In this document: in pieces, positions 8,258 through 17,125 of the stretch
How the letters are laid out: each line of letters opens with the position of its first letter
Position numbering within the stretch: the stretch's first letter is position 1
NCBI RefSeq assembly: GCF_030813635.1
Contig: NZ_JAUSUM010000002.1
Coordinates: 682,001-746,000 of the forward strand
Direction: 5' to 3'
DNA: 64,000 nucleotides
From: Salibacterium salarium
GTDB taxonomy: Bacteria > Bacillota > Bacilli > Bacillales > Marinococcaceae
The notes under the pieces: model-generated
What the model saw: the letters and a program-made list of their open reading frames with translations, nothing else
Databases searched by the model: none
Told to the model about the DNA's origin: nothing
Made by a program: the position numbers and the translations under genes

Positions 8258-8902
8258 TTATGAAATCTTTTTGCCGATCTTGTTTTCGGTCCCTTTCAAC
8301 AATCGTTCTACATTTGTTCGATGCTTCCAAATGGTCAGCAATCCAAAAACAGCTGTTAAATAAAAATAAGGGTCTGGGTGCCCATAGTGTGATTTTGTGA
8401 ATCCTATTAGTATGGGAGTTCCCACCGCAAAAATGAGAGAGCCGAGGGAAACATATCTTGTTAAAACAATCGCCAAAATAGCAACTATACCAACATAAAT
8501 GGATGGAAAGAAAACAAGACTGGCTACCACTCCAATTGTTGTAGCGACTCCTTTACCACCTTTAAAACCATAATAAATCGGCCAATTATGCCCTAAAATA
8601 GCTGCAGCTCCCGCCATTGCAGATGCCAGCCCTTCTATTTCACCTAATGTGGTGAATGTGGGCAATACTTCTGTTAACTCCAGCCATTTTGCTATCCATA
8701 CCGCTGCCACACCTTTTAATACATCAAGAGAGAGCACTAAAATTGCCGGCCCTTTCCCCAAAACTCTTAATATATTGGTAGCACCCGCATTGCCACTTCC
8801 ATGTTTTCGAATATCAATTTTTTTTACTTTCCTAGCAATAACGTAGCTAAAGCTGATAGAACCTAGTAAATAAGCAATAATAATAGAAATGATAAGTTCC
8901 AC
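8258..8902 (-). CDS. plsY: Acyl-phosphate:glycerol-3-phosphate acyltransferase
   Basis: A 214-residue inner-membrane acyltransferase with five or so hydrophobic segments. PlsY motifs are visible: GSISFSYVIAR near the N-terminus, KHGSGNAGATN around residue 34 and GHNWPIYYGFKGGKGVATT around residue 105. It acylates glycerol-3-phosphate from acyl-phosphate, the first committed step of phospholipid synthesis. A GTG start at 8902 is preferred because AAAAGGAG lies seven bases upstream; a longer version would add 13 polar residues before the first membrane helix. It lies between der and gpsA. Confidence 0.95.
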   Translation of the reverse strand: MELIISIIIAYLLGSISFSYVIARKVKKIDIRKHGSGNAGATNILRVLGKGPAILVLSLDVLKGVAAVWIAKWLELTEVLPTFTTLGEIEGLASAMAGAAAILGHNWPIYYGFKGGKGVATTIGVVASLVFFPSIYVGIVAILAIVLTRYVSLGSLIFAVGTPILIGFTKSHYGHPDPYFYLTAVFGLLTIWKHRTNVERLLKGTENKIGKKIS

Positions 8903-8951
8903 AAGGATTCTCCTTTTCTCTCTTGCGGTTACATCATTCATTGAAACGAAT

Positions 8952-10265
8952 TCAGTCGTTTTTCTTTCTCGCTAATACTTTTAACGGAGTCGCTTCAAAT
9001 TGAAAGGCTTCCCGCAGTCTATTTTCTAAATATCTCCTATATGAAAAATGTAATAACTCCGGATCGTTCACAAACAAAACAATCGTTGGAGGTCCTACAG
9101 CAACTTGTGTTGCGTAATTAATTCTTAAACGTCTGTTTGCTTCAGTCGGTGTTGGATTCATAATTACCGCATCCAAAATAACATCATTTAACACGTTAGT
9201 CGGCACTCGTAGTTTATGATTATCCGCTGCCTGTTTGACCATAGGAAGCAAATGTTGCATACGCTTTTGTGTTTTTGCAGATAAAAACAAAATTGGCGCG
9301 TATGACAAAAATTGAAATCCATCTCTAACCTTCTCTTCAAATTCAGACATCGTTTTATCGTCCTTATCCACTGCATCCCATTTATTGACGATGATGATAA
9401 TAGCCCTTCCGGCATCATCTGCATATCCGGCTATTTTTTTGTCTTGTTCTCTAATACCTTCTTCAATGTCAAGAACCATTAAAACAACATCTGAACGTTC
9501 CATCGCTCGCAAAGCTCGTAAAACACTGTATTTTTCCGTATTTTCGTATACTTTACCTCGTTTTCTCATCCCTGCTGTATCAATTAATGCATATTCCTGG
9601 TTATCTCTTTCAAAAACGGTATCGACTGCATCTCTCGTCGTTCCTGGGATATCGCTTACAATCACTCTCTCTTCTCCAAGCACTGCATTAACAATGGATG
9701 ATTTGCCGACATTGGGTCTACCAATCACCGACATACGAATAGTATCTTCGTCATATTCTACTTCATCTTTTTCTGGAAAATGATGAATAACAGCATCAAG
9801 CATATCTCCTATTCCAAGTCCGTGGGACCCTGAAACAGGATATACATCTTCTATCCCCAACGCATAAAATTCGTAAATTAATTGTTCCATTTCATGATTA
9901 TCTATTTTGTTGACAGCGAGAACAACCGGTTTGTTTGATCGGTGAAGAATGGCAGAAACTTCTTCGTCTGCACCTGTTATGCCATCTCTTCCATTGGCTA
10001 AAAATATAATAACATCAGCTTCATTAATAGCCAATTCTGCTTGTTGTTTCATTTGCGAAAATAAAGGCTCGTCTCCTAAATCTATGCCGCCTGTGTCTAT
10101 AACATGAAACTCTTTGTTAGTCCATTCGGCTTTGCTGTATATTCGGTCACGCGTCACTCCTGGAATATCTTCTACAATCGCCATACGTTCTCCTATAATG
10201 CGATTAAATATCGTCGATTTTCCAACGTTTGGTCGGCCTACTATTGCAACGACGGGGTTTGGCAT
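8952..10265 (-). CDS. der: Ribosome biogenesis GTPase Der (EngA)
   Basis: A 437-residue GTPase with tandem G domains and a C-terminal KH-like domain. The two P-loops are [12 protein letters not shown] near residue 9 and [12 protein letters not shown] near residue 183; NKID and NKWD guanine-specificity motifs follow each. Der promotes 50S subunit maturation. The start at 10265 gives the standard [14 protein letters not shown]-terminus with AAAGGAT upstream; an in-frame extension of 11 residues is rejected. It is the first gene of der-plsY-gpsA-spoVIF. Confidence 0.98.
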   Translation of the reverse strand: MPNPVVAIVGRPNVGKSTIFNRIIGERMAIVEDIPGVTRDRIYSKAEWTNKEFHVIDTGGIDLGDEPLFSQMKQQAELAINEADVIIFLANGRDGITGADEEVSAILHRSNKPVVLAVNKIDNHEMEQLIYEFYALGIEDVYPVSGSHGLGIGDMLDAVIHHFPEKDEVEYDEDTIRMSVIGRPNVGKSSIVNAVLGEERVIVSDIPGTTRDAVDTVFERDNQEYALIDTAGMRKRGKVYENTEKYSVLRALRAMERSDVVLMVLDIEEGIREQDKKIAGYADDAGRAIIIIVNKWDAVDKDDKTMSEFEEKVRDGFQFLSYAPILFLSAKTQKRMQHLLPMVKQAADNHKLRVPTNVLNDVILDAVIMNPTPTEANRRLRINYATQVAVGPPTIVLFVNDPELLHFSYRRYLENRLREAFQFEATPLKVLARKKND

Positions 10266-10406
10266 ATATGTTCTATCCTTTCTGCTTAAAAAACACATTC
10301 ATTCTATAATCAAAGTATTTTTAGGTTATATTTAAAAAGTAAATCTGTAAGGTAATTTTTACTATCATACCAATAAAACAACTTTCTTATTTTAGCAGAT
10401 GAATCG

Positions 10407-11006
10407 TCATTGAGGCAAGTTTATATTACGAGGAGATATCAACCGCTGCAGATGTAGCAAAAGAACACTTAACATATTCCATCCATAAATGAATGAAATC
10501 ATTAGAATGATATATTGTAAGATAAAATCCTGCCCCAAATAAACTGTAGAAGTTAACGGATATAAATGAATTTGATACAATATTTCTCCGGCAGATGAAG
10601 CTATTGTCACAATGGACAATCTTTCTTTAAAGTGTTTACTAAAAATAAAAAGTAAAAATGAAAAGCTGAACGCATAAGTAAAATAGTGCCCAAACAAAAA
10701 TAGGATTGGTTCATACCACTCAGTCATTCTCATGGAAGCAAATAAAAATGCAAATGCTGCCGCAATGATAAATGTTCGCCATTTTTTTCGTCCCTTACAA
10801 GTGGCAAGAAGCATAAAACCAGCTAAACACAGAATAAGAAAAGATGGTCTGATAATAACAGTTTCAGTCGACCACTCCAATGGAAAAGTTATAATCAACC
10901 ACAATATAAAAATCGTTGTTAACAACCGAAACTTATCTTTTGATGCTAAAAAAGTCTGAAACAGCCACAAATACCACAATAACGTTAAATAAATAATCCC
11001 ACTCAT
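10407..11006 (-). CDS. yphA: YphA-like multi-pass membrane protein
   Basis: About 199 residues with roughly six hydrophobic helices and no recognised catalytic motif. The start at 11006 (MSGIIYL) is chosen since AAAAGGA lies five bases upstream and the first helix begins right after it; the upstream in-frame ATG would add twelve mostly basic residues. Position between fni and der is that of yphA in B. subtilis, which is the main reason for the name. The small neighbour seaA (yphB) is not seen here. Function unknown. Confidence 0.7.
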   Translation of the reverse strand: MSGIIYLTLLWYLWLFQTFLASKDKFRLLTTIFILWLIITFPLEWSTETVIIRPSFLILCLAGFMLLATCKGRKKWRTFIIAAAFAFLFASMRMTEWYEPILFLFGHYFTYAFSFSFLLFIFSKHFKERLSIVTIASSAGEILYQIHLYPLTSTVYLGQDFILQYIILMISFIYGWNMLSVLLLHLQRLISPRNINLPQ

Positions 11007-11054
11007 TTTTTTCCTTTTTTTATTCATAGTCTTATCAATCAAACCATTTTTTAA

Positions 11055-11094
11055 ACAAAAATTGGTTTATCCTTTTTGATAAACCAATTTTTGT
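11055..11094. terminator. Perfect-stem terminator between fni and yphA
   Basis: A 17-base perfect stem, ACAAAAATTGGTTTATC / GATAAACCAATTTTTGT, with a six-base loop. It starts five bases after the fni stop. T-runs lie inside the stem on both strands, so it can end fni transcription and block read-through either way. Confidence 0.8.
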
Positions 11095-11099
11095 TCAGA

Positions 11100-12152
11100 T
11101 TATGCGCGCTGGCTGTATTTTTTCGTATCGACTCCTCTTTCTTTCAACCATTCTCTTGAACTACCTGTTATAACTAACGGAGCTCTTTTCAAGTCCGTAA
11201 TGTTCTCTGCACCAACTGCAGCCATTATCATACTTAATTCACGAAGGCACCTTTCGATAAATTGTTCTGCTCCTGCTTGTCCACCTTGTTGTACTGCTGC
11301 TAATATATTTCCTGCCATACCGCCTGCATCAGCTCCAAGCGCTATCGCTTTAGCTACATCTGCTCCATTTCTGATTCCACCAGAACCAATAATCGACAAA
11401 GAAGTGTCTTCGTCCACGGATTCTACTATAGAAGTGACAGTAGATATGCCCCATTCATTGAAGAATTGAAATGGTGCTGTTCTTCGCTCGTTTTCAATCG
11501 AAGCAAAATTAGTTCCACCATTCCCTCCTGTATCAATGGTCGTAATACCAGAATCTTTTAATTTTCTGACTACCTCGCCTGACAGACCAAATCCAACTTC
11601 TTTAACAATTACTGGTACGTCTATAGCTTCAGTAACTGCACGAATACGGTCTAAAGCTCCTGTAAAGTCTCGATCCCCTTCTGGCATAACTAGCTCTTGA
11701 ATCACATTAAGATGAATTTGCAAGGCATCAGCTTGAAGCATTTCTACAGCTTGCTTTGCTTGACTAATTGTTAATTCACTTCCAAGGTTAGCAAAAATCA
11801 CTCCATCTTTATGGTGTTTCCTCACCGTCTCATATGTATTTTGTTCGTTGGAATCTTTAAGTGCAGCCATTTGAGAACCCACAGCCATAGCAATTCCTGT
11901 GTTATTTGCAGCAGCTGCTAAACGGCTATTGATAACTTCCGTTTCATTACCGCCGCCTCCTGTCATCGCATTAATAATAATCGGCGAACTTAAAGAAAGT
12001 TCGCCGATTTTTACAGATAAATCAACATTAGAGACAGAAGTTTCCGGCAAGCTGTTATGAACGAAATGAACATCATCAAAGCTGTTCGTTTGTTGAACTC
12101 CGCTCGCTAGTGCATAGTTAATGTGATCTTTTTTTCGTTCAGCTCGTGACAC
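11100..12152 (-). CDS. fni: Type 2 isopentenyl-diphosphate delta-isomerase
   Basis: A 350-residue FMN-dependent type 2 IDI converting IPP to DMAPP. Motifs: RKKDHIN at residues 5-11 (substrate binding), INAMTGGGG near residue 60, VKEVGFGLS near residue 183, TIDTGGNGGTNFA near 205 and GSGGIRNGADVAKA near 255 for FMN phosphate. The GTG start has AAGGAG nine bases upstream. It follows the S1-domain gene by 13 bases. It provides the allylic primer for the heptaprenyl chain whose synthase subunit HepS is also encoded in this window. Confidence 0.97.
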   Translation of the reverse strand: MSRAERKKDHINYALASGVQQTNSFDDVHFVHNSLPETSVSNVDLSVKIGELSLSSPIIINAMTGGGGNETEVINSRLAAAANNTGIAMAVGSQMAALKDSNEQNTYETVRKHHKDGVIFANLGSELTISQAKQAVEMLQADALQIHLNVIQELVMPEGDRDFTGALDRIRAVTEAIDVPVIVKEVGFGLSGEVVRKLKDSGITTIDTGGNGGTNFASIENERRTAPFQFFNEWGISTVTSIVESVDEDTSLSIIGSGGIRNGADVAKAIALGADAGGMAGNILAAVQQGGQAGAEQFIERCLRELSMIMAAVGAENITDLKRAPLVITGSSREWLKERGVDTKKYSQRA

Positions 12153-12165
12153 TTCACCAAACTCC

Positions 12166-13320
12166 TTATTCTTTATACTTTTTTAGTTTATCTCCAATCA
12201 TATCTCCTAGGGAAAAACCAGAATGATCTTCTTCTGGTGCTTCATATTCGTTTAAAACTTTCTCATCAGGAGTGTCTTCCCTTTCAAGCTCACGAATACT
12301 TAAAGAAATACGTTGTTCTGCTGGGTTGATATCCAACACTTTCGCATTAACCGATTGACCTTCTTCAAGAACTTCGTCTGGTGTACCGATATGTCGGTTA
12401 GCTATTTGTGAAATGTGAACAAGTCCTTCAACACCCGGAGCTACTTCGACAAATGCTCCAAACGAAACTAAACGTTTAACTGTTCCCTCGATAATATCTC
12501 CCGGTTCCATTTGTCCTTCAATCGTAGTCCATGGACCAGGAAGCGTTTCTTTTATTGAAAGAGAAACCCTTTCGCTCTCGGAATCAACCGCAAGAATTTT
12601 AACGTCAATTTGATCTCCTTCATTGACAATCTCACCGGGGGATTCTACGCGATGATGAGCCATTTGAGAAATATGAACGAGACCGTCAACGCCTCCAATA
12701 TCAACAAAAGCACCGAAATCGGTTAACCTTTGTACTGTTCCTTTGACAACATCACCTACTTGAAGCTTGTCTAATAAATCTTTCTTTTGGGATTCTACTT
12801 CTTCATCTAAAACAGCTCTTTGAGACAAAATAAGTTTATTATCATCAGGATCAATTTCTGCGATTTTCAACCGCAGAGTACGACCTTTGTACTCACTGAA
12901 GTCTTCAACAAAGTGACGTTCAACAAGGGAAGCAGGAATAAATCCTCGCACTCCTAAGTCCACAACAAGTCCACCTTTGACTACTTCTGCTACTTCTGCT
13001 TCAATAATTTCTTCAGCATTAAATTTGTCTTGTAATTCTCCCCATGCTTTGTCAGCAAGTGCAGCACGACGGGATAAAACAAGTTCATCATCTTCTACTT
13101 TTGTAACTTTACATTCTAACTCATCACCTTCAACTAGAATGTCGCTCACTTTTTCTACATGCAGGCTTGACAACTCGCTTATCGGTATAACGGCATCTAC
13201 TTTATATCCAGCATCTGCATATGCCTGTTTTTCTTCTACTTTTGTAATCTTCGCTGTTACGAGTTCTCCTACATTTAAATCTCTCATACCTGCTAGCTCA
13301 TTGTTCATTTCATCTACCAT
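12166..13320 (-). CDS. ypfD: S1-domain RNA-binding protein, ribosomal protein S1 homologue
   Basis: A 384-residue protein with four S1 motifs at about residues 16-84, 100-168, 188-257 and 273-342, separated by acidic linkers; the last two carry the best consensus (GTVQRLTDFGAFVDIGGVDG and its counterpart GTVKRLVSFGAFVEVAPG). The tail is acidic with a lysine-rich end. It corresponds to B. subtilis YpfD (RpsA-like). Gram-positive forms are shorter than the six-domain S1 of enterobacteria and are not essential ribosome parts in B. subtilis. AAGGAGG lies eight bases before the ATG. Neighbours cmk, plsC and fni are conserved. Confidence 0.95.
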   Translation of the reverse strand: MVDEMNNELAGMRDLNVGELVTAKITKVEEKQAYADAGYKVDAVIPISELSSLHVEKVSDILVEGDELECKVTKVEDDELVLSRRAALADKAWGELQDKFNAEEIIEAEVAEVVKGGLVVDLGVRGFIPASLVERHFVEDFSEYKGRTLRLKIAEIDPDDNKLILSQRAVLDEEVESQKKDLLDKLQVGDVVKGTVQRLTDFGAFVDIGGVDGLVHISQMAHHRVESPGEIVNEGDQIDVKILAVDSESERVSLSIKETLPGPWTTIEGQMEPGDIIEGTVKRLVSFGAFVEVAPGVEGLVHISQIANRHIGTPDEVLEEGQSVNAKVLDINPAEQRISLSIRELEREDTPDEKVLNEYEAPEEDHSGFSLGDMIGDKLKKYKE

Positions 13321-13406
13321 GACAACTGCCTCCTTCGCTATCCTTAGAGAACTTCAAATCATTTAATATCATAAATTCTTATGCTAAAAGAATTTACATG
13401 CTAATC

Positions 13407-14003
13407 TTAATTTTTTATTTCTTCTATATGTTTTTCTTTTAATGCTTGGATTCCACCCATTATTTTTTTGGTAGCCTCTGCTGCATTCACTTTTTCATCC
13501 CGAAGTTCCTGGAAGTTCATGGGTTCACCATAAGCGATAGTAATCTTGCCAAATGGCTTATACGGACCAAAAATGACGACCGGAACAACTGCCGCTTTGG
13601 ATCGGATTGCAAAAAATCCTGAACCCGATAACCCCTCGCCAATTTCTCCCGTCTTGCTCCTTGTACCCTCTGGAAAGAGACATAAAACTTCTCCTTCTTC
13701 AAGTAAATGCAATCCTTTACGCAATGATTGGCGATCTCCAACTCCTCTTTTTACCGGAAATGCCCCCAATGACGATAATAACGGCCCTACAATTTTTTTA
13801 CTAAAAAGTTCTTGTTTTGCCATAAAGCGTATTTTACGCTTCATAAATGTTCCGACTAATGGTGGATCCAAATTGCTAATATGATTGGAACAAAGTAAAA
13901 CAGGACCGTCAGCCGGTATATTATCCTTTCCGATGACGGTGACTCGTGTGAAGAGAGAAAAAAACAACTTGCACAACGTTTTGCCTACAGGATAAAGGTT
14001 CAT
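13407..14003 (-). CDS. plsC: 1-acyl-sn-glycerol-3-phosphate acyltransferase
   Basis: A 198-residue lysophospholipid acyltransferase. The catalytic NHXXXXD box is SNHISNLDPP near residue 39, and the glycerol-phosphate-binding motif is FPEGTRSKTG near residue 112; FMAKQELF lies between. It makes phosphatidic acid from lysophosphatidic acid at the membrane, the step after PlsY. Its ATG overlaps the cmk TGA (ATGA at 14003-14000), a translationally coupled cmk-plsC pair widely seen in Firmicutes. Confidence 0.96.
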   Translation of the reverse strand: MNLYPVGKTLCKLFFSLFTRVTVIGKDNIPADGPVLLCSNHISNLDPPLVGTFMKRKIRFMAKQELFSKKIVGPLLSSLGAFPVKRGVGDRQSLRKGLHLLEEGEVLCLFPEGTRSKTGEIGEGLSGSGFFAIRSKAAVVPVVIFGPYKPFGKITIAYGEPMNFQELRDEKVNAAEATKKIMGGIQALKEKHIEEIKN

Positions 14004-14677
14004 AAAATACGAATCCTTTCTTCGGCTAAATTAATAACACGACTTGCGACCTCTTCAGCGGATAGTTTGGTAGTATCAATCTCTATTGCATCTTCCGCTT
14101 TAATTAACGGAGATATTTCTCGACTGGCATCTTTTTCATCCCGAGATTGAATATCACGCCTAATCGTTTCTAAATCGGAGCTTCTTCCTTTATCAACGTG
14201 TTCATCATGACGTCGTTTTGCCCTCTGTTCAACAGAAGCTATTAAGTAAACTTTCAACTCCGCATCAGGTAGTACCGTAGTTCCAATATCTCTACCGTCT
14301 AAAACGGCCCCTTTCCCTTCAGCAAGCAGTTGTTGTTTCTTTACCATTTGCTCTCTCACTCCAGCATGAGCCGAGACGTCAGAGACCGCCGCAGTTACCT
14401 CGTTTGAACGAATCGCATCGGTTACTTCTTCTTGGTTAACAAATACCCTATTTCCTATAGAAGAAGGTTCTAAAACAATATTTGTATTTTGAAGCAATGC
14501 AGATAGACTCCAATCATCCTGGGTATCCATGTTGTTTTTTAAAGCGACCCATGCTAGAGCACGATACATGGCACCAGTATCAATATAAACATATTGTAAT
14601 AGAGAGGCAACGGCTTTTGCCACCGTGCTTTTCCCCGCTCCAGCTGGTCCGTCAATAGCTATATTAATCTTATTCAT
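14000..14677 (-). CDS. cmk: Cytidylate kinase
   Basis: A 225-residue CMP/dCMP kinase. P-loop IDGPAGAGKSTVAKA is at residues 6-20, then YIDTGAMYRA near 34 and the DGRDIGT substrate motif near 107. It returns CMP from RNA and lipid turnover to the nucleotide pool. The start at 14677 is chosen because GAGG lies six bases upstream; an upstream in-frame ATG would add only four residues. It is the first gene of cmk-plsC, upstream of ypfD. Confidence 0.97.
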   Translation of the reverse strand: MNKINIAIDGPAGAGKSTVAKAVASLLQYVYIDTGAMYRALAWVALKNNMDTQDDWSLSALLQNTNIVLEPSSIGNRVFVNQEEVTDAIRSNEVTAAVSDVSAHAGVREQMVKKQQLLAEGKGAVLDGRDIGTTVLPDAELKVYLIASVEQRAKRRHDEHVDKGRSSDLETIRRDIQSRDEKDASREISPLIKAEDAIEIDTTKLSAEEVASRVINLAEERIRIL

Positions 14678-14780
14678 AGTGCACCTCATTGTTACAATAT
14701 GTAATGGTGTGATGAGAACGGTTGATTCTCTATAATTATTATCGATTATAGGTTATCATACCATAATCGTTTGAACAACT

Positions 14781-15479
14781 CTAACGATTCCGACTGTGAC
14801 TATTAAGCCCAACTTGTAATTGTTGCTCGAAACAATATTTGATAATTTTTTGCCGATCAGCTTCATTTATTTTTTCAAATTTTAACGAACAACGATCATT
14901 TGTACCTGATTCTCCATGGGTTATTCGGATGACTTTACAGGATGCCTTTGCGTAATTAATGGCATCTTCTTCACCGGGCAACACAATCCATGTTTTAATC
15001 ACATCTGCTTCTTTGAGACCGTAATTTGTAGGAAGCGATAAAGCCATTCCTCCTCCACTGATATCAACGGAAGAAGTTACAAAGGCAGGAAAATCTCTGT
15101 CTATAGAATCAACAGCAACGTCAATAGACGTGTCGATTCGAACATAATTTCGTCTTTGGATTCTTGTATATTGATCAAGTCCCGGGTCACTTAGTATTAG
15201 TGATCTAATTTTATCTTTTGATCTTCCCAATATTTCTGTTTTAAAAGAGTAAACAGCATTATCCGTTCCAATAAACCATCCATTCATCTGTTCCCCATCC
15301 ATTAGGAAACTTGTTTGTCTCGTAGATTCATTTACAGGAGGATCTACAATAAAAGAATCCTCTTTTTTATCTATTAGTTTACAACGATATTTTTTCAGAG
15401 AATCAGCTGACCTTTGATTTTCTGTTATGTTCTCTTTAGTCATTAATTCTAAGTATATGGTGTCGCCTATATTTAACAA
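14781..15479 (-). CDS. ypfA: PilZ-domain protein YpfA, c-di-GMP-dependent flagellar brake type
   Basis: About 232 residues: an N-terminal YcgR-like beta domain (to about 95) and a C-terminal PilZ domain. The c-di-GMP signature is visible as IQRRNYVRID (RxxxR) near residue 111 and DISGGGMAL (DxSxxG) near residue 143. In B. subtilis YpfA (DgrA) slows the flagellar motor when c-di-GMP is bound. Start choice: an ATG at 15485 follows AGGGGGA with almost no spacer, while the TTG two codons later at 15479 has a seven-base spacer and gives the family-like start MLNIGD. The small gene ypfB is not seen beside it. Confidence 0.9.
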   Translation of the reverse strand: MLNIGDTIYLELMTKENITENQRSADSLKKYRCKLIDKKEDSFIVDPPVNESTRQTSFLMDGEQMNGWFIGTDNAVYSFKTEILGRSKDKIRSLILSDPGLDQYTRIQRRNYVRIDTSIDVAVDSIDRDFPAFVTSSVDISGGGMALSLPTNYGLKEADVIKTWIVLPGEEDAINYAKASCKVIRITHGESGTNDRCSLKFEKINEADRQKIIKYCFEQQLQVGLNSHSRNR

Positions 15480-15539
15480 TGTCATTCCCCCTAATAGAAA
15501 CCAACAATACATTTGAAAGTAAATCAGCTTCTAAATGGA

Positions 15540-15746
15540 AAAAGAAGGAGCTGTCCCATAAGTCGGGATAGCTCTATTTTATTAAGCGATTCAGTTGAAA
15601 TACAGGTAAATCCCTGCGGAAACAGCAATAGCTACGTCTCCCTCAGTTAGCGACTTTTGCTCACAAGAAAGCTAAAGCATTGCCCGCAGAAAGCGGAGTG
15701 TATATCAACTGGATAACCCGTTTTGGGACAGCCCCTTTTTTCCTTC
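15540..15746. repeat. Palindromic intergenic repeat element, copy 2
   Basis: The gap between ypfA and ypeB is one element framed by complementary ends: GGAGCTGTCCCATAAG near 15549 and TTTTGGGACAGCCCCTTTTT near 15721-15740. Inside are CCTGCGGAAACAGCAATAGC and GCCCGCAGAAAGCGGAGTG. The end pair could also act as a terminator for ypeB on the minus strand, which reads AAAAGGGGCTGTCCCAAAA right after the gene. It is a probable non-autonomous repeat; see copies at 6.5 and 37.1 kb. Confidence 0.6.
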
Positions 15747-15755
15747 ATTTTTCTA

Positions 15756-17108
15756 TTACATCGTATCATATACTGGTTCTGCATGCTTCATTTTTTCTAC
15801 AATTTCCTCTTGCCCATCTTCAGCATTTATATATATTCGATACGTATCGTCATTTATTGTACCAAAAAACTCATAACAGAGCACTTCTTCTTCATTTTGA
15901 TTCTCAATGACAGCTAAATGAGATTCCATAACTTCCACATTCGGATTAATTTTTTCTTGAGCCTCTTTTTTGCTTAAGACCGGTTCCATATTCTCTCTTT
16001 CCTTGTGATTTGCTACATATTCAACACCTTTATATCCAACTACTTCTCCATCATCTAAAGCTGTCTCAACATAAACACTCTCCGGATATATTCTTACGCC
16101 ATCTAATACAGGTGCAAATTGAAAATTCCCAACCGTATCATATTGTTTACCGTCTATCATTTCCATGTTTTCAAATCCATTATCTTCTAAAAATTGGAGT
16201 CCCTTTTTCGAAGCCTTATTTAGACTTATTTCTTGGTCATCAATCGGTCTAGATTGCAAAAGCCATAGTGGATATCCTCCTCTTTTTGTCATATCCAAGT
16301 AGATGACATCCTCCCCTTCTGGCTCTTCTATCGTTAAAGCATACCCTTCAAATTCTAACGATTTCCCTAACTCTTCGACATCAACCTGCATAGACTCAGG
16401 AATATCAAGAAACTGTTTTGCTTTTTCTGCTGCCTCTTCTTTAGTAATTCGTTCTTTTTGTTTAATTTGTTCTGCTAATTCTTCATCTAAATCGGCCGAA
16501 AACCCTGTTTTTGTACCAATATCTGCTTCAGAATAACCTTTAGCCTTATCATCTATATTCTGGAATCCATTCACGATTGAATTATCCATCGGTTCTCCTT
16601 CAGACGACATGGCTTCTTCTGCTTCTGTCCACTTTAATTGATCTTTTATCGAGGAAGCTTGCAATTTTCTCAATTCTTGTTTGATTTCCCCGGATTGATC
16701 GTAATACGTTTGAAGTTGATTATACTCTTCATCTGACAGAGGTTCATTTCCTAAATCTCGAATCGTCGTTTCGTAACTAAAATCACCAATTTTATTGAGT
16801 AACGCTTCGGTCTCATGTAAAGCCATCATTCCGAGCGGAAGCTGCCCCAATTCACTTTGAGCCATAGAACTAATTCGCCATACGTCAGCAAGTGAACTCG
16901 AAAGTTGTTCTTTTGAATTCATCGCTAAGGTTGATCCGACTTCGTCTTGAATTTGATCGATATGAAACGTTAAATCGTGAAAAGCTCGTTGATAGTTATT
17001 TTCATTATTAACAAGCAGTGACTCCTTTTCACTTGCCTGGTTACTTCCCCAAATGCCCGTACCAATTAGGGCCACAGCAAGTAATCCTATTATCACATTA
17101 CGAATCAT
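15756..17108 (-). CDS. ypeB: Germination protein YpeB
   Basis: A 450-residue YpeB: one N-terminal membrane anchor (residues 3-24), a helical region to about 200 and three PepSY-like repeats in the C-terminal half (about 215-285, 290-365, 370-440). YpeB is needed for stable deposition of the cortex-lytic enzyme SleB in spores and is processed at germination. It follows sleB by 17 bases, the conserved sleB-ypeB operon. Length is that of the B. subtilis protein. Confidence 0.96.
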   Translation of the reverse strand: MIRNVIIGLLAVALIGTGIWGSNQASEKESLLVNNENNYQRAFHDLTFHIDQIQDEVGSTLAMNSKEQLSSSLADVWRISSMAQSELGQLPLGMMALHETEALLNKIGDFSYETTIRDLGNEPLSDEEYNQLQTYYDQSGEIKQELRKLQASSIKDQLKWTEAEEAMSSEGEPMDNSIVNGFQNIDDKAKGYSEADIGTKTGFSADLDEELAEQIKQKERITKEEAAEKAKQFLDIPESMQVDVEELGKSLEFEGYALTIEEPEGEDVIYLDMTKRGGYPLWLLQSRPIDDQEISLNKASKKGLQFLEDNGFENMEMIDGKQYDTVGNFQFAPVLDGVRIYPESVYVETALDDGEVVGYKGVEYVANHKERENMEPVLSKKEAQEKINPNVEVMESHLAVIENQNEEEVLCYEFFGTINDDTYRIYINAEDGQEEIVEKMKHAEPVYDTM

Positions 17109-17125
17109 TTATTCGTTCACCTCCA

